Below are positions 16,405 through 24,955 of a stretch of 34,261 bases of DNA, one piece after another (the stretch's first letter is position 1; every line of letters starts with the position of its first letter). The DNA is taken from contig JBKQIY010000079.1 in the NCBI GenBank assembly GCA_052148155.1, positions 1 to 34,261 of the forward strand, given 5' to 3'. The notes below the pieces were generated by a model. That model ran no database searches. It was not told the DNA's origin and saw nothing but the letters and a program-made list of their open reading frames with translations. The position numbers and the translations under genes are program-made. The stretch comes from JBBQER01 sp052148155. GTDB taxonomy: Bacteria; Actinomycetota; Acidimicrobiia; IMCC26256; PALSA-610.

Positions 16405-17145
16405 TCAGATGAGCGCGGCCTCGCGAATGAGTCGAGGCGCCGTGCCGACACCGAGAGCGGACGCATATCCGTCGAAATCGCCGAAGTCGCGCCGCACAAT
16501 GTCGATGAGTTCCGACATCGTCTGCGGATCGGCCGCAACCATCGCCGGAGCCGCGCGCGACAGCTGCTCGGCGGCGTGGGGATAGGCCGTTTGGTAGTGC
16601 TCGAGCAAGCGTCGCATCGGGGCGCGACTCAAGGCGTAGTCAGCGACGATCGTGGCGTCGGGGACACCCACGACCCCGAGCACGACCGCAGCGACCAGGC
16701 CGGTACGGTCCTTGCCGGCACTGCAGTGAAACATCGCCGGATAGGCGCTCGGATCCGACAACACCGCGAGGATCTCGGCCATCGAGTCGTGTCCCCCGTC
16801 GAGCATGTCGCGATAACGCCGCGCGACGACCGAGGGATCCACCCACGCGGGGAGCTCGTCGGGGTCCGGGAGTACGTCGATCATCGGTAGGTGATACTCG
16901 ACGACATTCGACAGGACGGTCGCGTAACAGCCACGTTGTTCGACCTCCTCGAACGTGCGGAGGTCAATCACCGTGCTCAGCCCTAACCCGCGCAGCGTGG
17001 TGCCGTCCGCATCGGTCAGCGCATGCGGACCATCGGCCCGGTACAGGTGCTGCGGTCGTGTCCAACGACCGTCCGAGGTGCGATAGCTCCCGAGATCGCG
17101 GAAGTTGAAGCAGCCGTCGAGCGTCACATGTCGCTCAAAGTCCAC
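16405..17145 (-). CDS. Tyrosine-protein phosphatase (Y_phosphatase3 type)
   Basis: A 246-residue dephosphorylating enzyme of the lipid/tyrosine phosphatase type seen in actinobacteria, related to PtpB. The N-terminus FNFRDLGSYRTSDGRWTRP and LYRADGPHAL is the family signature; the P-loop HCSAGKDRTG places the catalytic Cys at residue 141 and Arg at 147. IDLRTFEEVEQRG near 60-72 is also typical. The GTG at 17145 is preferred because GAGGAG lies just upstream on the complement; a GTG at 17160 is an alternative adding five residues. It is divergent from a TauD-like dioxygenase with a tandem palindrome between them, so the two may be co-regulated. Substrate (phosphotyrosine or phosphoinositide) cannot be read. 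Confidence 0.92.
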   Translation of the reverse strand: MDFERHVTLDGCFNFRDLGSYRTSDGRWTRPQHLYRADGPHALTDADGTTLRGLGLSTVIDLRTFEEVEQRGCYATVLSNVVEYHLPMIDVLPDPDELPAWVDPSVVARRYRDMLDGGHDSMAEILAVLSDPSAYPAMFHCSAGKDRTGLVAAVVLGVVGVPDATIVADYALSRAPMRRLLEHYQTAYPHAAEQLSRAAPAMVAADPQTMSELIDIVRRDFGDFDGYASALGVGTAPRLIREAALI

Positions 17146-17236
17146 CGCGGCTCCTCGCACGCCCAGAGCCTAGAGACGTCAGATCTCCGGCTCCTAGCCA
17201 CGGCGTGAACCCGACCTTGCGCGCGCGTGAAAGAAA

Positions 17237-17258
17237 CGAGCGCTCGGTCGAGCGCTCG
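17237..17258. promoter_or_regulatory. Tandem CGAGCGCTCG palindromes in a divergent promoter
   Basis: The perfect 10-base palindrome CGAGCGCTCG occurs at 17237-17246 and again at 17249-17258, centres 12 bases apart, with GT between. The pair lies in the 129-base spacer between the phosphatase and the dioxygenase and just before the dioxygenase start at 17275. A dimeric regulator such as a TetR protein is the natural candidate. No regulator gene is adjacent; the nearest on this side is the TetR gene at 21911. Confidence 0.7.
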
Positions 17259-17274
17259 GCTCTACGATCCTGAG

Positions 17275-18201
17275 ATGGATCGCACCGCGCCCTTGATGAT
17301 CCGGTCCTTGCCTGGGCCGTTCAACGCGGTCGAGATCGAGGGTTTGCGACCGTCAGACGCGGCTGAGGACTCGACGTGCCTTGACCTTCGAGACGCGCTC
17401 GCACGCCATGCCGTGGTCTGCCTTCGGTTCTCCGCCCCGCTCGATGATGACGAGGCACGTTCGGTCGCCTCGATGATCGGCCCGATCAAGGATCCGGTCG
17501 GCCAGAGTCGCGACGGGACCATGCTGCGTTACGGCGAGGACCGTCAGATCATCGACGCTGGGTTCGTGCTCACCGACGAGTTGCGTGCCGAGCTCGGCGA
17601 CGTCTCGTTCGGTGGTCTCGATCCGCTCCGTCCCGGTTTATTCGAGACGTTCCACTCGGACGATACATACACCGAACGGCCAGCCGCGGCGACCGTGCTG
17701 CACGCGCGGGAGCTTCCGTCAGGTCCGGGCGGCGCCACGAACTTCATCGACATGCGCGCCGCGTTCCAGCTCCTCGACCCCGCACTGCAACGGCAGCTGA
17801 TCAGCCGGCGTGTCGTGAACAGCTACAACAACCATTGCGCGTTTCCCCCACGCGTGTCAGCCGAGGGACCATTCGAACAGCTCATCGACGTCTCACACCC
17901 GATCGTCCGGTCCCATCCAATCACGGGTACACCGGCGCTGTACCTCGACCTCGACCGCGCCACCCACATCGAAGACATGCCCGAGGCCGAGGGCCGCGCC
18001 CTGCTGCACTCGTTACAAGACCACGCCGAGACACGCGCCCCGCGATACGCCCACGCGTGGCATCCCCACGACGTGCTCATCTGGGACAACGCGTCGGTAC
18101 AGCACAAAGCCAGCGGCGATTTCCCCCTCGGTGAACCCCGTCGTTTCTGGCGGTTCATGATCGCAGGGTCCCGACCCGCCGCCTACCAACATCCCGACTG
18201 A
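17275..18201 (+). CDS. TauD/TfdA family Fe(II)/2-oxoglutarate dioxygenase
   Basis: A 308-residue oxidoreductase using Fe(II), oxygen and 2-oxoglutarate. The metal triad is visible: H127 and D129 in HSDDTY, and the distal His277 in WDNASVQHKA. The 2-oxoglutarate-binding Arg is in EPRRFWRF near 289-293. Other family marks are NFIDMRAAFQLLDP and the PALYLDL segment. The ATG at 17275 is chosen over the in-frame 17227 start because the latter would place the tandem palindrome inside the coding sequence; an ATG at 17296 is also possible. No sulfonate or herbicide transport genes adjoin it, so the substrate is unknown. It is divergent from the phosphatase. Confidence 0.93.
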   Translation: MDRTAPLMIRSLPGPFNAVEIEGLRPSDAAEDSTCLDLRDALARHAVVCLRFSAPLDDDEARSVASMIGPIKDPVGQSRDGTMLRYGEDRQIIDAGFVLTDELRAELGDVSFGGLDPLRPGLFETFHSDDTYTERPAAATVLHARELPSGPGGATNFIDMRAAFQLLDPALQRQLISRRVVNSYNNHCAFPPRVSAEGPFEQLIDVSHPIVRSHPITGTPALYLDLDRATHIEDMPEAEGRALLHSLQDHAETRAPRYAHAWHPHDVLIWDNASVQHKASGDFPLGEPRRFWRFMIAGSRPAAYQHPD

Positions 18202-18308
18202 CCGCGGAACGGCGACGTCACAGCTCCGTCAACGGATCTCGCCGAATCGAACGGGTACGAACCGGCGCCCGAATATCACATCGATTCCGGGTTGGGCAGA
18301 CTGAGACG

Positions 18309-18977
18309 GTGAACGCAGCCGAACGCCCGGAACTCGCCGCGCTGGAGGTCAAGCCGCGTTGGCGGGGAGTGTCGCACGAGGCGGCCGCGTTCGTCTTCCC
18401 AGTGCTCGGCGTCGTCCTCGTCGCCGTCGCTCGCACGACGGCCGCGCGTTGGGCGGCAGTTGTTTACACCGTCGGTGTCACCGCGATGTATGCCGCGAGC
18501 GCGTGTTACCACCGGGGTCGTTGGAATCCGTCGGTCCGACGACGCCTCCGCCGGCTCGACCATTCGATGATCTTGGTTGGCATCGCCGCGACCTACACCC
18601 CGATCGCCGTTGTGGGACTCGACGCGCGCAGCGCACGAATCCTGCTCGGCGTTGTGTGGCCTCTCGCTTTGGCCGGGATCGTCATGCAGATGCTGTGGCT
18701 CAACGCGCCACGCTGGCTCGTCGCGAGCCTCTACGTCGTCATCGGTTGGACGGCACTCGCGTTCGTTCCGGTGCTGTGGCACGAGCTTGGCGTCGTCACG
18801 TTCTCGTTCATCGCCCTCGGAGGTGTCGTCTATTCCATCAGTGCGCGCATCTACTCGACGCGTCACCCCGACCCGATACCCGCGGTGTTCGGATTCCACG
18901 AAGTGTTTCACGCGCTCGTCATCGCGGCGGGGTTGATCTTCTACGTCGCGATCGCACGCGTCATCGTCTCGGGTTGA
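18309..18977 (+). CDS. trhA: Hemolysin III / TrhA family membrane protein
   Basis: A 222-residue integral membrane protein with about seven hydrophobic helices, of the PAQR-like HlyIII family. The conserved polar residues are present: RWRGVSHEAA at the first helix, ACYHRGRW, RLDHSMI, and the C-terminal GFHEVFH. Together these form the Zn-binding His/Asp/Ser cluster of the family. Bacterial members are linked to membrane energetics or lipid homeostasis rather than haemolysis. GTG at 18309 is used; the ribosome site is weak. It ends 10 bases from the end of the convergent GT39 gene. Confidence 0.93.
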   Translation: MNAAERPELAALEVKPRWRGVSHEAAAFVFPVLGVVLVAVARTTAARWAAVVYTVGVTAMYAASACYHRGRWNPSVRRRLRRLDHSMILVGIAATYTPIAVVGLDARSARILLGVVWPLALAGIVMQMLWLNAPRWLVASLYVVIGWTALAFVPVLWHELGVVTFSFIALGGVVYSISARIYSTRHPDPIPAVFGFHEVFHALVIAAGLIFYVAIARVIVSG

Positions 18978-18987
18978 CGCGCGCAGA

Positions 18988-21225
18988 TCACTGGCCGAGA
19001 GCGATGGCGGCGTTCACGTCGGGGCCCGGTGGTTGCGTCTCGGTCCGTTGAGGAACCGGACTGGCCGTGGCACTCGGTTCAGGTGCACCGGGCACGGCTG
19101 CCGGGATGAGCGCGCGGCAGGCGCGGAGGGCTTGCTTGGCGGTAGGTGATGTGAGGTTCAGCGACCCTGTGATTGGGTTCCAGCCGTGAGCGCGGAAGCA
19201 GGCGAGGAGGCGTTGCAACGCGGCGGGAGGTCCGAGCCGGATGTCGCCGTAGGTTCCGGCGCCGACGTTCGGCGTGGCGTGTACTTTGATGGTGCGGATG
19301 CTGTGTTGTCGTCCGGCACAGTCGTACAGCGTCCCCGGTGGGGTGCCGTGCCAGACGACGGGATTGACGTGGGTGCACGCTTGCGCGACGAGCGCGTCAA
19401 TTTGGTTCGGGTCTCCGAGGGTGAACCCGCCGGTGTCGACGAAACGGAGTTCGTTGTCGGCGACGAGTGTCGCGAGCCGGTCCCGCGTCATGGCCGGGTC
19501 GGTGCCGTAGAAGCCGCCCATAGGCATGACCGAGTCGCCGGCGATGATCGGCTCTTCGGCTTCGATGCTGCTTGGTACGGCGACGAGCCACCGCTCGTGA
19601 TGATGTTGGCCGCGTAGCCAGGCCAGCTCGGCAGGCGCGAGGCCGGCACCGCCGATCCCGGCGCCGCCGAACCCGAAGGGGACGTTCCCCACGCCGCCTC
19701 GCGGGGTCGCTTTGAGCGCAGGGCCGGATGCGGCGTAGGCGGCGTCTTCGGGGTGGCGCACTCCTGACAGTGCCCACGCCGCGGGCGCGAGGAGTGCGAC
19801 GGCAAGTCCAGCGGCGAGCACCATCCCGAGATGGCGGCGCAGCAAGGCCACGCGTAACGCGCCGGCGAGGACGAGCGCGGCAGCGACCGCGAGTCCGACC
19901 GACACGAGGGCCCGTAGTGCGGGGTAGGCGTTGACGCGGCGCAGCAGTATCACCTCGAGGATTGCGGTGCCGGCCAATGCGACAAGGACCCAGGCCGTGC
20001 CAGAACGCCCGGCCCGGCGGGCGAGCGCCACGCTGATGCCGACGAGAGCGGCGACTGCCGGCGCGAAGGCGCACACGTAGTAGTTGTGGAAGACACCTTG
20101 GGTGTAGGCAAACACGAGGTAGGTCACGATGCCGAACCCGCCCCAGAGCACGAGTGAACCGACCTCGGGTCTGGAAAGCCGTCGACGGACGGCGAGCACC
20201 ACGCCGGCGAGGAGCGCGAGCGCGGCGGGGACGACAAGCCACGTGACTTGGTCGCCCATACCCGCGTTGAACAGCCGCGCGATCCCGGGCGTGCCACCGA
20301 GCCCGGGCTGGCTGGCGAGCACGGCGGTGAGGTTCCCCCCGCCGAAGCCTCGCGTCGATGTTGGCAGGCCGAAGCTTTGGTCACCGGTCAGGCGACCGAA
20401 GCCGTCGGCGCCGAACACGACGTTCTGGGCGGTGTTGTTCGTGCTGTTGGCGACGTAGGGGCGGCTCGACGCGGGCGTGAGGTCGACGAGAGCGATCCAG
20501 CTTCCGGCGATGAGCAGGAACGCTGCACCCGCGAGCACGACATCGCGGAGCCGGCGCCGCCATCCGAGCGGACCGGCAACCAGGTAGGCAGCGAACGCGC
20601 CCGGCATCACGAGCCCGGCGACGAGGAGCTTGGCGAGGAAGCCCAACCCGCAACAGCATCCCGCGACAACCAACCAGCCGGGACGCTTGTCGCTGATGGC
20701 ACGCTGCGTGGCGTAGGCGGCTGCGACCAGACAGAGCACGAGCATCGCGTCGGGGTTGTTCGCCCGGCTCACCGCCACCATCACCGGTGTCAACGCGAAC
20801 GCCACTCCGGCGACGCGACCCGCGAATGGACCCCAGGCCCGACGCACCGTCGCCATGACGAGCCCGACCGACGCCACTCCGGCGAGTACCGAGGGCATCA
20901 GCAGCGACCAGCTCGTATATCCGAAGACACGCGCGCTCAGTGCGCCGAACCACAGCGCCAACGGTGGTTTATCGGTCGTGATCCAGCCGCCTGGATCAGA
21001 TGCGCCGAACACGAAGTTCTTCCACGACCGCGTCATCGAACGTTCTGCGGCCGCGTAGTACGGATTGCTGTAGCCGTTCTTGGACAGGCCCCACGCGAAC
21101 AAGACCAGCGCGCCGATCACGATCAACAACTCCGGCCACCCAGCCACTATCCGCTCCCGCGGCGACTGACGCGCCGTGTCGGTCGGCACCGACGGGGTAT
21201 CCGAAAGCTGGGTGAGCGTTACCAT
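18988..21225 (-). CDS. Glycosyltransferase family 39 (PMT/ArnT-like) membrane protein
   Basis: A 745-residue polytopic membrane enzyme expected to move mannose or another sugar from a polyprenyl-phosphate donor to an acceptor outside the membrane. It starts at ATG 21225, with the first helix at WPELLIVIGALVLFAWGL. The first extracellular loop has NPYYAAAERSMTRSWKNF, GASDPGGW and TTDKPPLALW (Asp85), the catalytic-loop signature of this actinobacterial YkcB-like subgroup. Many hydrophobic helices follow, then a C-terminal soluble domain with QHHERWLVAVPSS and TDPAMTRDRLATLVADNELRF, also typical of the group. The longer start at 21309 is less likely. The TetR gene lies 62 bases upstream on the same strand, so co-transcription is likely. 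Confidence 0.93.
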   Translation of the reverse strand: MVTLTQLSDTPSVPTDTARQSPRERIVAGWPELLIVIGALVLFAWGLSKNGYSNPYYAAAERSMTRSWKNFVFGASDPGGWITTDKPPLALWFGALSARVFGYTSWSLLMPSVLAGVASVGLVMATVRRAWGPFAGRVAGVAFALTPVMVAVSRANNPDAMLVLCLVAAAYATQRAISDKRPGWLVVAGCCCGLGFLAKLLVAGLVMPGAFAAYLVAGPLGWRRRLRDVVLAGAAFLLIAGSWIALVDLTPASSRPYVANSTNNTAQNVVFGADGFGRLTGDQSFGLPTSTRGFGGGNLTAVLASQPGLGGTPGIARLFNAGMGDQVTWLVVPAALALLAGVVLAVRRRLSRPEVGSLVLWGGFGIVTYLVFAYTQGVFHNYYVCAFAPAVAALVGISVALARRAGRSGTAWVLVALAGTAILEVILLRRVNAYPALRALVSVGLAVAAALVLAGALRVALLRRHLGMVLAAGLAVALLAPAAWALSGVRHPEDAAYAASGPALKATPRGGVGNVPFGFGGAGIGGAGLAPAELAWLRGQHHHERWLVAVPSSIEAEEPIIAGDSVMPMGGFYGTDPAMTRDRLATLVADNELRFVDTGGFTLGDPNQIDALVAQACTHVNPVVWHGTPPGTLYDCAGRQHSIRTIKVHATPNVGAGTYGDIRLGPPAALQRLLACFRAHGWNPITGSLNLTSPTAKQALRACRALIPAAVPGAPEPSATASPVPQRTETQPPGPDVNAAIALGQ

Positions 21226-21287
21226 CCGCGAATTGTCATCGCAACGTTCGCAATCGTCGGAGCGATTTCGACCTCGGGAATCATGTC

Positions 21288-21911
21288 CTACCGGTCGTCG
21301 ATGGACCAACGCGTCGGATCGGCGCCGATACCTCGTTCGAGGACCTCGAGGCTTTGCGAGATCGTGGTCTCAAGGTTGCCGCCGTGTACATACCAGTGGG
21401 TGAGCGCCGCTTGAATGACGCCTTGTGCCGCGGCGGCGAGCATTGTGGGGACCAGCGCGTCGCTCGGCAAGTCGAGTCGTGTCGCCATGAACTCGGCGAT
21501 GACCCGCTGGGTGTTCAGTTGGATGCCGCCGAGCACCGCTTTCACGACGCTCGGCGTGGTTGCGATCACCGCGATCCACTGTCGGAGTAGGTCCGTGTCC
21601 TCAGATGCGATCTGTTCGGCGTACGCCAGGCGCAGCGAATGCAGCGGAGGTTCGTCGAGCGGACGGTCGGCGAGCGCCGCGCGCAGCCCGTCGCTTCGTC
21701 TGGCGATCTGGTGCTGGAAGACATCTTCCTTGCTCGGGAAGTAGCGGTAGAAGGTCCGCACCGAAATTTGCGCTTCGGATGCGATATCTTCGACAGCGAC
21801 GTCGTCGAAGCCACGCTGTTCGAAGAGTCGCAGCGCGATGGCCTCCAACTCCGAAGTCATCATCTCGGATCGTTTCGCCCGCAACCGCGCGGCCAACGAC
21901 GGCGTGGTCAA
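21288..21911 (-). CDS. TetR/AcrR family transcriptional regulator
   Basis: A 207-residue regulator with an N-terminal helix-turn-helix: AIALRLFEQRGFDDVAVEDI, ASEAQISVRTFYRYFPSKED, recognition helix around SVRTFYRYF. It starts at an unusual TTG (21911), needed to include the basic LAARLRAKRSEM lead-in helix typical of the family; an ATG start about 17 residues later would cut that helix. The C-terminal domain (VVKAVLGGIQLNTQRVIAEF) resembles the TetR_C group with a long LDLPSDALV stretch. It lies between the secreted hydrolase and the GT39 gene on the same strand and may control the latter. Confidence 0.92.
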   Translation of the reverse strand: MTTPSLAARLRAKRSEMMTSELEAIALRLFEQRGFDDVAVEDIASEAQISVRTFYRYFPSKEDVFQHQIARRSDGLRAALADRPLDEPPLHSLRLAYAEQIASEDTDLLRQWIAVIATTPSVVKAVLGGIQLNTQRVIAEFMATRLDLPSDALVPTMLAAAAQGVIQAALTHWYVHGGNLETTISQSLEVLERGIGADPTRWSIDDR

Positions 21912-22059
21912 GAATCCGCCCTTTTCGTGTCGGGGAACTCGTCGTCGCGGCAGCGTACGCGGACGGTCCTGCGCGTCGATACGTCGCCCGGAATCGGACG
22001 CGGTCGCTTCGTTCGTTCAGTCCACAAGGTAGTTGAGGCCGCCTTCGTCTGGCCGTTCA

Positions 22060-23577
22060 CTATCCGATATGTGACGCGGCGGCAGCGTTGTTGAGTTCGA
22101 CCGCGTCCAGCGGGCGAAGGAACCCGCCCTTGACCGCCTTCTGCGCGGCTTCGTCCCACTTTGCGACGAACTGCGCGTGGGTCTTGTACAGACTCGCCAG
22201 TTTCGTTGCGGTGAACGGTTTCGTGGTACCGAAGAGGAAACAGAACTTCCCGACCGGGCCTGTTCCGTTGTTCCCGACGCCGCCAAGCGCCGCGACCGGC
22301 GCATCCACCTGCGGCGACCGTACGCCGCCGATGACGTTACCGTTCGCGTCGCGCGCAAACACCACTGGCGACACGTGCGTCGTCTGCATCAGCGGACCCA
22401 CCGGGGGCAACGTGCCGTTCACCACCCACTGGTTGAGCCAATAGAACGCCGCATCCAACACCCAGTGCGTGCCGCTCGTGTTGATGGGCACGTCGCACGA
22501 GAACGGAGTTGAACCTGGGATCGGGATCGTGCGCGGCGGGTGTTGCATCGCCGCCAGGTTCAAGACCGCGCCCTGGCCATTCCCGGTGTCCTCAGGTCCG
22601 ATGACCAGCCCGTAGTCGTCGTAATGCGAGCCGCCCGCCACTTCCCACAGCCGGAAGGTGCTGGTGTCGGGTTGACGGTCGGCGAGATTGCTGTTGAACA
22701 CGTCCGTTTCGGTCTCGAAGACAAACACCGGCACTCCGAGATCGGTGCGGATCATCGCCGTGGCCGGCACAGGAACAGTGACCTGGGGTGCTTGGGAGAG
22801 CGCATCTCCGGTCGCGAACCGGCTGTGTACGAGGAACCCGTCGTACTCGTGTACGAGTGGCTGCACCGCGTCGATGTACGTCACGAGACGAGCCGCGGAC
22901 TGCGACTCCCCAGCCGCGATCAGCTTGTGCAATGTCAAGCCACCCAACATCAACGCCGAGTTATCGCGAATCGCTTGCCCGGCTTGAGAGAAAATGTCGT
23001 ACGAGAAACTGTCGCCAGGATGCGACAACGGGGCGTAACGCACCGGATCTCCCGGCGTCAGCTTCGGGACTTTGCCTTTCGCCGCGTCCACACCGGCCTG
23101 CTGGGCCGAGACACCGGCCCAGGCGAACCCGTCGCGGATCAGCTCATTGTGGGCCAGCGTCCACTCCGGCCCAGCGTCGACCTCGCCACTCACGTTTAGC
23201 CATTCGACGATAACCGTGCCATTGAACTTGGCCGGATTAATCGGCCGGCGGACAACCACCCGCGTCGTGTACGGCGCCGTGACACCAGGTGCCACCGTCC
23301 ACTTCCCGTCACTTGTCAACGGACTCGCCGACGTATAACTCGTCGCGGTGCCCGAGATGAAGAATTCCTTCTCCTGATAGCCGACTTTGGCCAGGTCGAA
23401 GCTCGTCGAGAACAGGGCCTCCGCAGGCGTCCCGCCATCGATCGGACCGGTCACCGTCGGACTCGCCGCCGAAGCCGAAGCCGGAACTGCACCAGCGACC
23501 CCACCAGGCAAGCCAGCGGACATCACCATCACGGAACCGGAAACACAAACGAACCACCGAAAACCGCGCTTGCTCAT
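22060..23577 (-). CDS. Secreted alpha/beta hydrolase (Abhydrolase_10 type)
   Basis: A 505-residue exported hydrolase. The ATG at 23577 has GGGGAGAA upstream, and the signal peptide (RWFVCVSGSVMVMSAGLPGG) ends near AVPASASA. The nucleophile elbow is GESQSA, the late His is in GGSHYDDYG, and an acid in between is likely within FVFETETDVF. NGTVIVEWLNVSGEVDAGPEW is a hallmark of the DUF/abhydrolase group known as Abhydrolase_10. Such proteins are secreted esterases or lipases of unknown substrate. The start at 23673 would bury the signal peptide. A palindromic site lies 137 bases upstream. Confidence 0.92.
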   Translation of the reverse strand: MSKRGFRWFVCVSGSVMVMSAGLPGGVAGAVPASASAASPTVTGPIDGGTPAEALFSTSFDLAKVGYQEKEFFISGTATSYTSASPLTSDGKWTVAPGVTAPYTTRVVVRRPINPAKFNGTVIVEWLNVSGEVDAGPEWTLAHNELIRDGFAWAGVSAQQAGVDAAKGKVPKLTPGDPVRYAPLSHPGDSFSYDIFSQAGQAIRDNSALMLGGLTLHKLIAAGESQSAARLVTYIDAVQPLVHEYDGFLVHSRFATGDALSQAPQVTVPVPATAMIRTDLGVPVFVFETETDVFNSNLADRQPDTSTFRLWEVAGGSHYDDYGLVIGPEDTGNGQGAVLNLAAMQHPPRTIPIPGSTPFSCDVPINTSGTHWVLDAAFYWLNQWVVNGTLPPVGPLMQTTHVSPVVFARDANGNVIGGVRSPQVDAPVAALGGVGNNGTGPVGKFCFLFGTTKPFTATKLASLYKTHAQFVAKWDEAAQKAVKGGFLRPLDAVELNNAAAASHIG

Positions 23578-23713
23578 CCGGTTCTCCCCTCGATCCCACC
23601 CCAAGCACCGACGCCGCTGGACGGACCTCCGCCGAACTGGAGCGGCGTCAACGCCGGGCGGCAAACCGTGCAACCAAGCGGATCCTAAGATCGCACCCAG
23701 GTGGTGTCAATCA

Positions 23714-23729
23714 GTGACATATATGGCAC
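23714..23729. promoter_or_regulatory. Near-palindromic AT-rich site upstream of the hydrolase gene
   Basis: GTGACATATATGGCAC is a 16-base palindrome with one mismatched pair and an unusually AT-rich core for this DNA. A second GTGAC lies at 23741. It is about 140 bases upstream of the secreted hydrolase start, in range of a promoter or operator for that gene. Confidence 0.35.
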
Positions 23730-24059
23730 GATCTGCCACAGTGACGCGGCGACGAGAACGAGCACACACATCGACGTGGGTCCGCGGCCGGCTGGACCAA
23801 ACCACGTGGAGGAAAGACGCAGGCCGACGGCGGTTCGACCGAGTCGCACCCAACGACACCCGAGTCGACACATCCCAGACGCAATGTCCGCGGGTGCGGA
23901 CGCTCCGGATGAACAAACATGGGGAGCCACGGAATCGTCGTATGCGGCAGGTACCGCGAGCCCACATCCTATTTTCACCCCACAACAGCTCGTCACAATC
24001 CCGAATCCCAGCGCCCGCGGGAGCGTGCATCTCGCGGGGTGTAGATGCGACTGCAGTTC

Positions 24060-24087
24060 GTGCCGTGTGCCGTGTGTCGTGTGTCGT
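24060..24087. repeat. Four tandem heptamers GTGYCGT
   Basis: GTGCCGT occurs twice (24060-24073), followed directly by GTGTCGT twice (24074-24087), then a partial GTCGG. A 7-base unit is not a multiple of three, so slippage here would shift any reading frame across it. No credible gene covers it. Confidence 0.7.
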
Positions 24088-24324
24088 GTCGGAACATATG
24101 GCGATGTCGGCGTTGGGGAGCAGTTCGTCGGTCTCGGCTCGCTCGTCACCGGCCTCGCGGACGGCCGTGAGGTTCAAAACGTGAGCGAGACTTCTTCGCC
24201 AGCGTTGCGTGCTCGGCATGTAGTCATGCAAACTTCGCTTGGGGTTTGGTCGGCGCGTTCGAACCTGCGCATCACGGGCAGCGTCGACATGGGCTTGTGG
24301 AAGCCGAACAGGAGCCAAGGACGG

Positions 24325-24486
24325 ATGAAGAAGTCGAGCGCGAAGGCCCGCCGTCAACGCGACGATCGGGCGTATGCGGAGTTCGAGGCCACGATGCACA
24401 GACTCGCAAAAGCGTCGAGGCGAGACATCGACACGGGACGAGTCCAAACCAGTTACACGAAGCCGACCGGCTCAACCGCCACGTAA
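24325..24486 (+). CDS. Possible small basic protein
   Basis: ATG 24325 opens a 53-residue frame with KKSSAKARRQRDDRAYAEFE and TMHRLAKASRRDIDTGRVQT. The Lys content and amphipathic DDRAYAEFEATMHRLAK helix look more like protein than the surrounding frames. A GGAG lies 10 bases upstream. An in-frame ATG at 24291 would add 11 residues. No family is recognised and it may be a fragment. Confidence 0.35.
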   Translation: MKKSSAKARRQRDDRAYAEFEATMHRLAKASRRDIDTGRVQTSYTKPTGSTAT

Positions 24487-24548
24487 CCCGGCCCGGTGCG
24501 GTCCGGCCCTCGCTCCCAGGTGTGACTTGTCCGGGTGGTTGGGAGATC

Positions 24549-24879
24549 TCATCTCGAGAAGCCTTCGTAATTGCGCATCGTGAGCTGGCTGTCGAGCTGA
24601 TTCATCGTTTCAAGCATGACACCCAAGATGATGACGATCGACGCGCCGCCGAACCGGAACTCGGAGATCTTCCAGAACTTCAGCTTGAACATCGGTATCA
24701 ACGCGGATAAAGGTCAGGGACAGCGCGCCGGGCAGCGTGATGCGTTCAACTCCGTCGCGAGGTACCGCTCCGTCTTCGGGCCCGCACGGTTGCCAGAATG
24801 AACCCCGCGGTGTTTGCGGGTGATGTCTGCCTGGTGTGCAGGGTTGAGCGCGATCGACGTCAAGAAGTAGGCGAACGAC
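24549..24879 (-). pseudogene. secY: secY 3' fragment, frameshifted
   Basis: Read leftward, three pieces in different frames give a SecY C-terminus: FAYFLTSIALNPAHQADI through GNRAGPKTERYLATELN, then RITLPGALSLTF, then LIPMFKLKFWKISEFRFGG with GASIVIILGVMLETMNQLDS and QLTMRNYEGFSR ending in TGA at 24549-24551. SecY is the central channel of the Sec translocon; the order FxYF..NP..AD, RAG.PTxxYL, RITLPGALxL, FGGxS, MRxYEGF is the family's last helices and tail. There is one frameshift near 24740 and another near 24706, and the first three quarters of the gene is missing. No ribosomal protein or adk neighbours are present, so this is a stray copy and not the working gene. Confidence 0.85.
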
Positions 24880-24955
24880 CGCGCGCGGTGCCGTTCCACA
24901 TGCGTCTGTCGGGCGCGGGCTCCTTGACGGCCACGAAACCCGACGACGCGGATCA

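Larger units (their letters stand above)
23578..24324. other. Intergenic, operator and heptamer repeat only
   Basis: Overlapping frames of 150-260 residues occur on both strands, but all are rich in Arg, Thr, Ser and His, lack ribosome sites and resemble no family, so no gene is called. Two local signals are listed separately: a near-palindrome at 23714 and a tandem heptamer at 24060. Confidence 0.4.

Noticed and set aside
20248..21414. A 388-residue plus-strand frame opposite the GT39 gene
   Set aside because: It is a shadow of the strong minus-strand membrane protein, with Arg/Glu/His-rich text and no ribosome site.
23701..24447. Overlapping frames of about 250 residues on both strands
   Set aside because: Both read as low-complexity Arg/Thr/Ser text; only the 3' end at 24325-24486 is kept as a weak small ORF.
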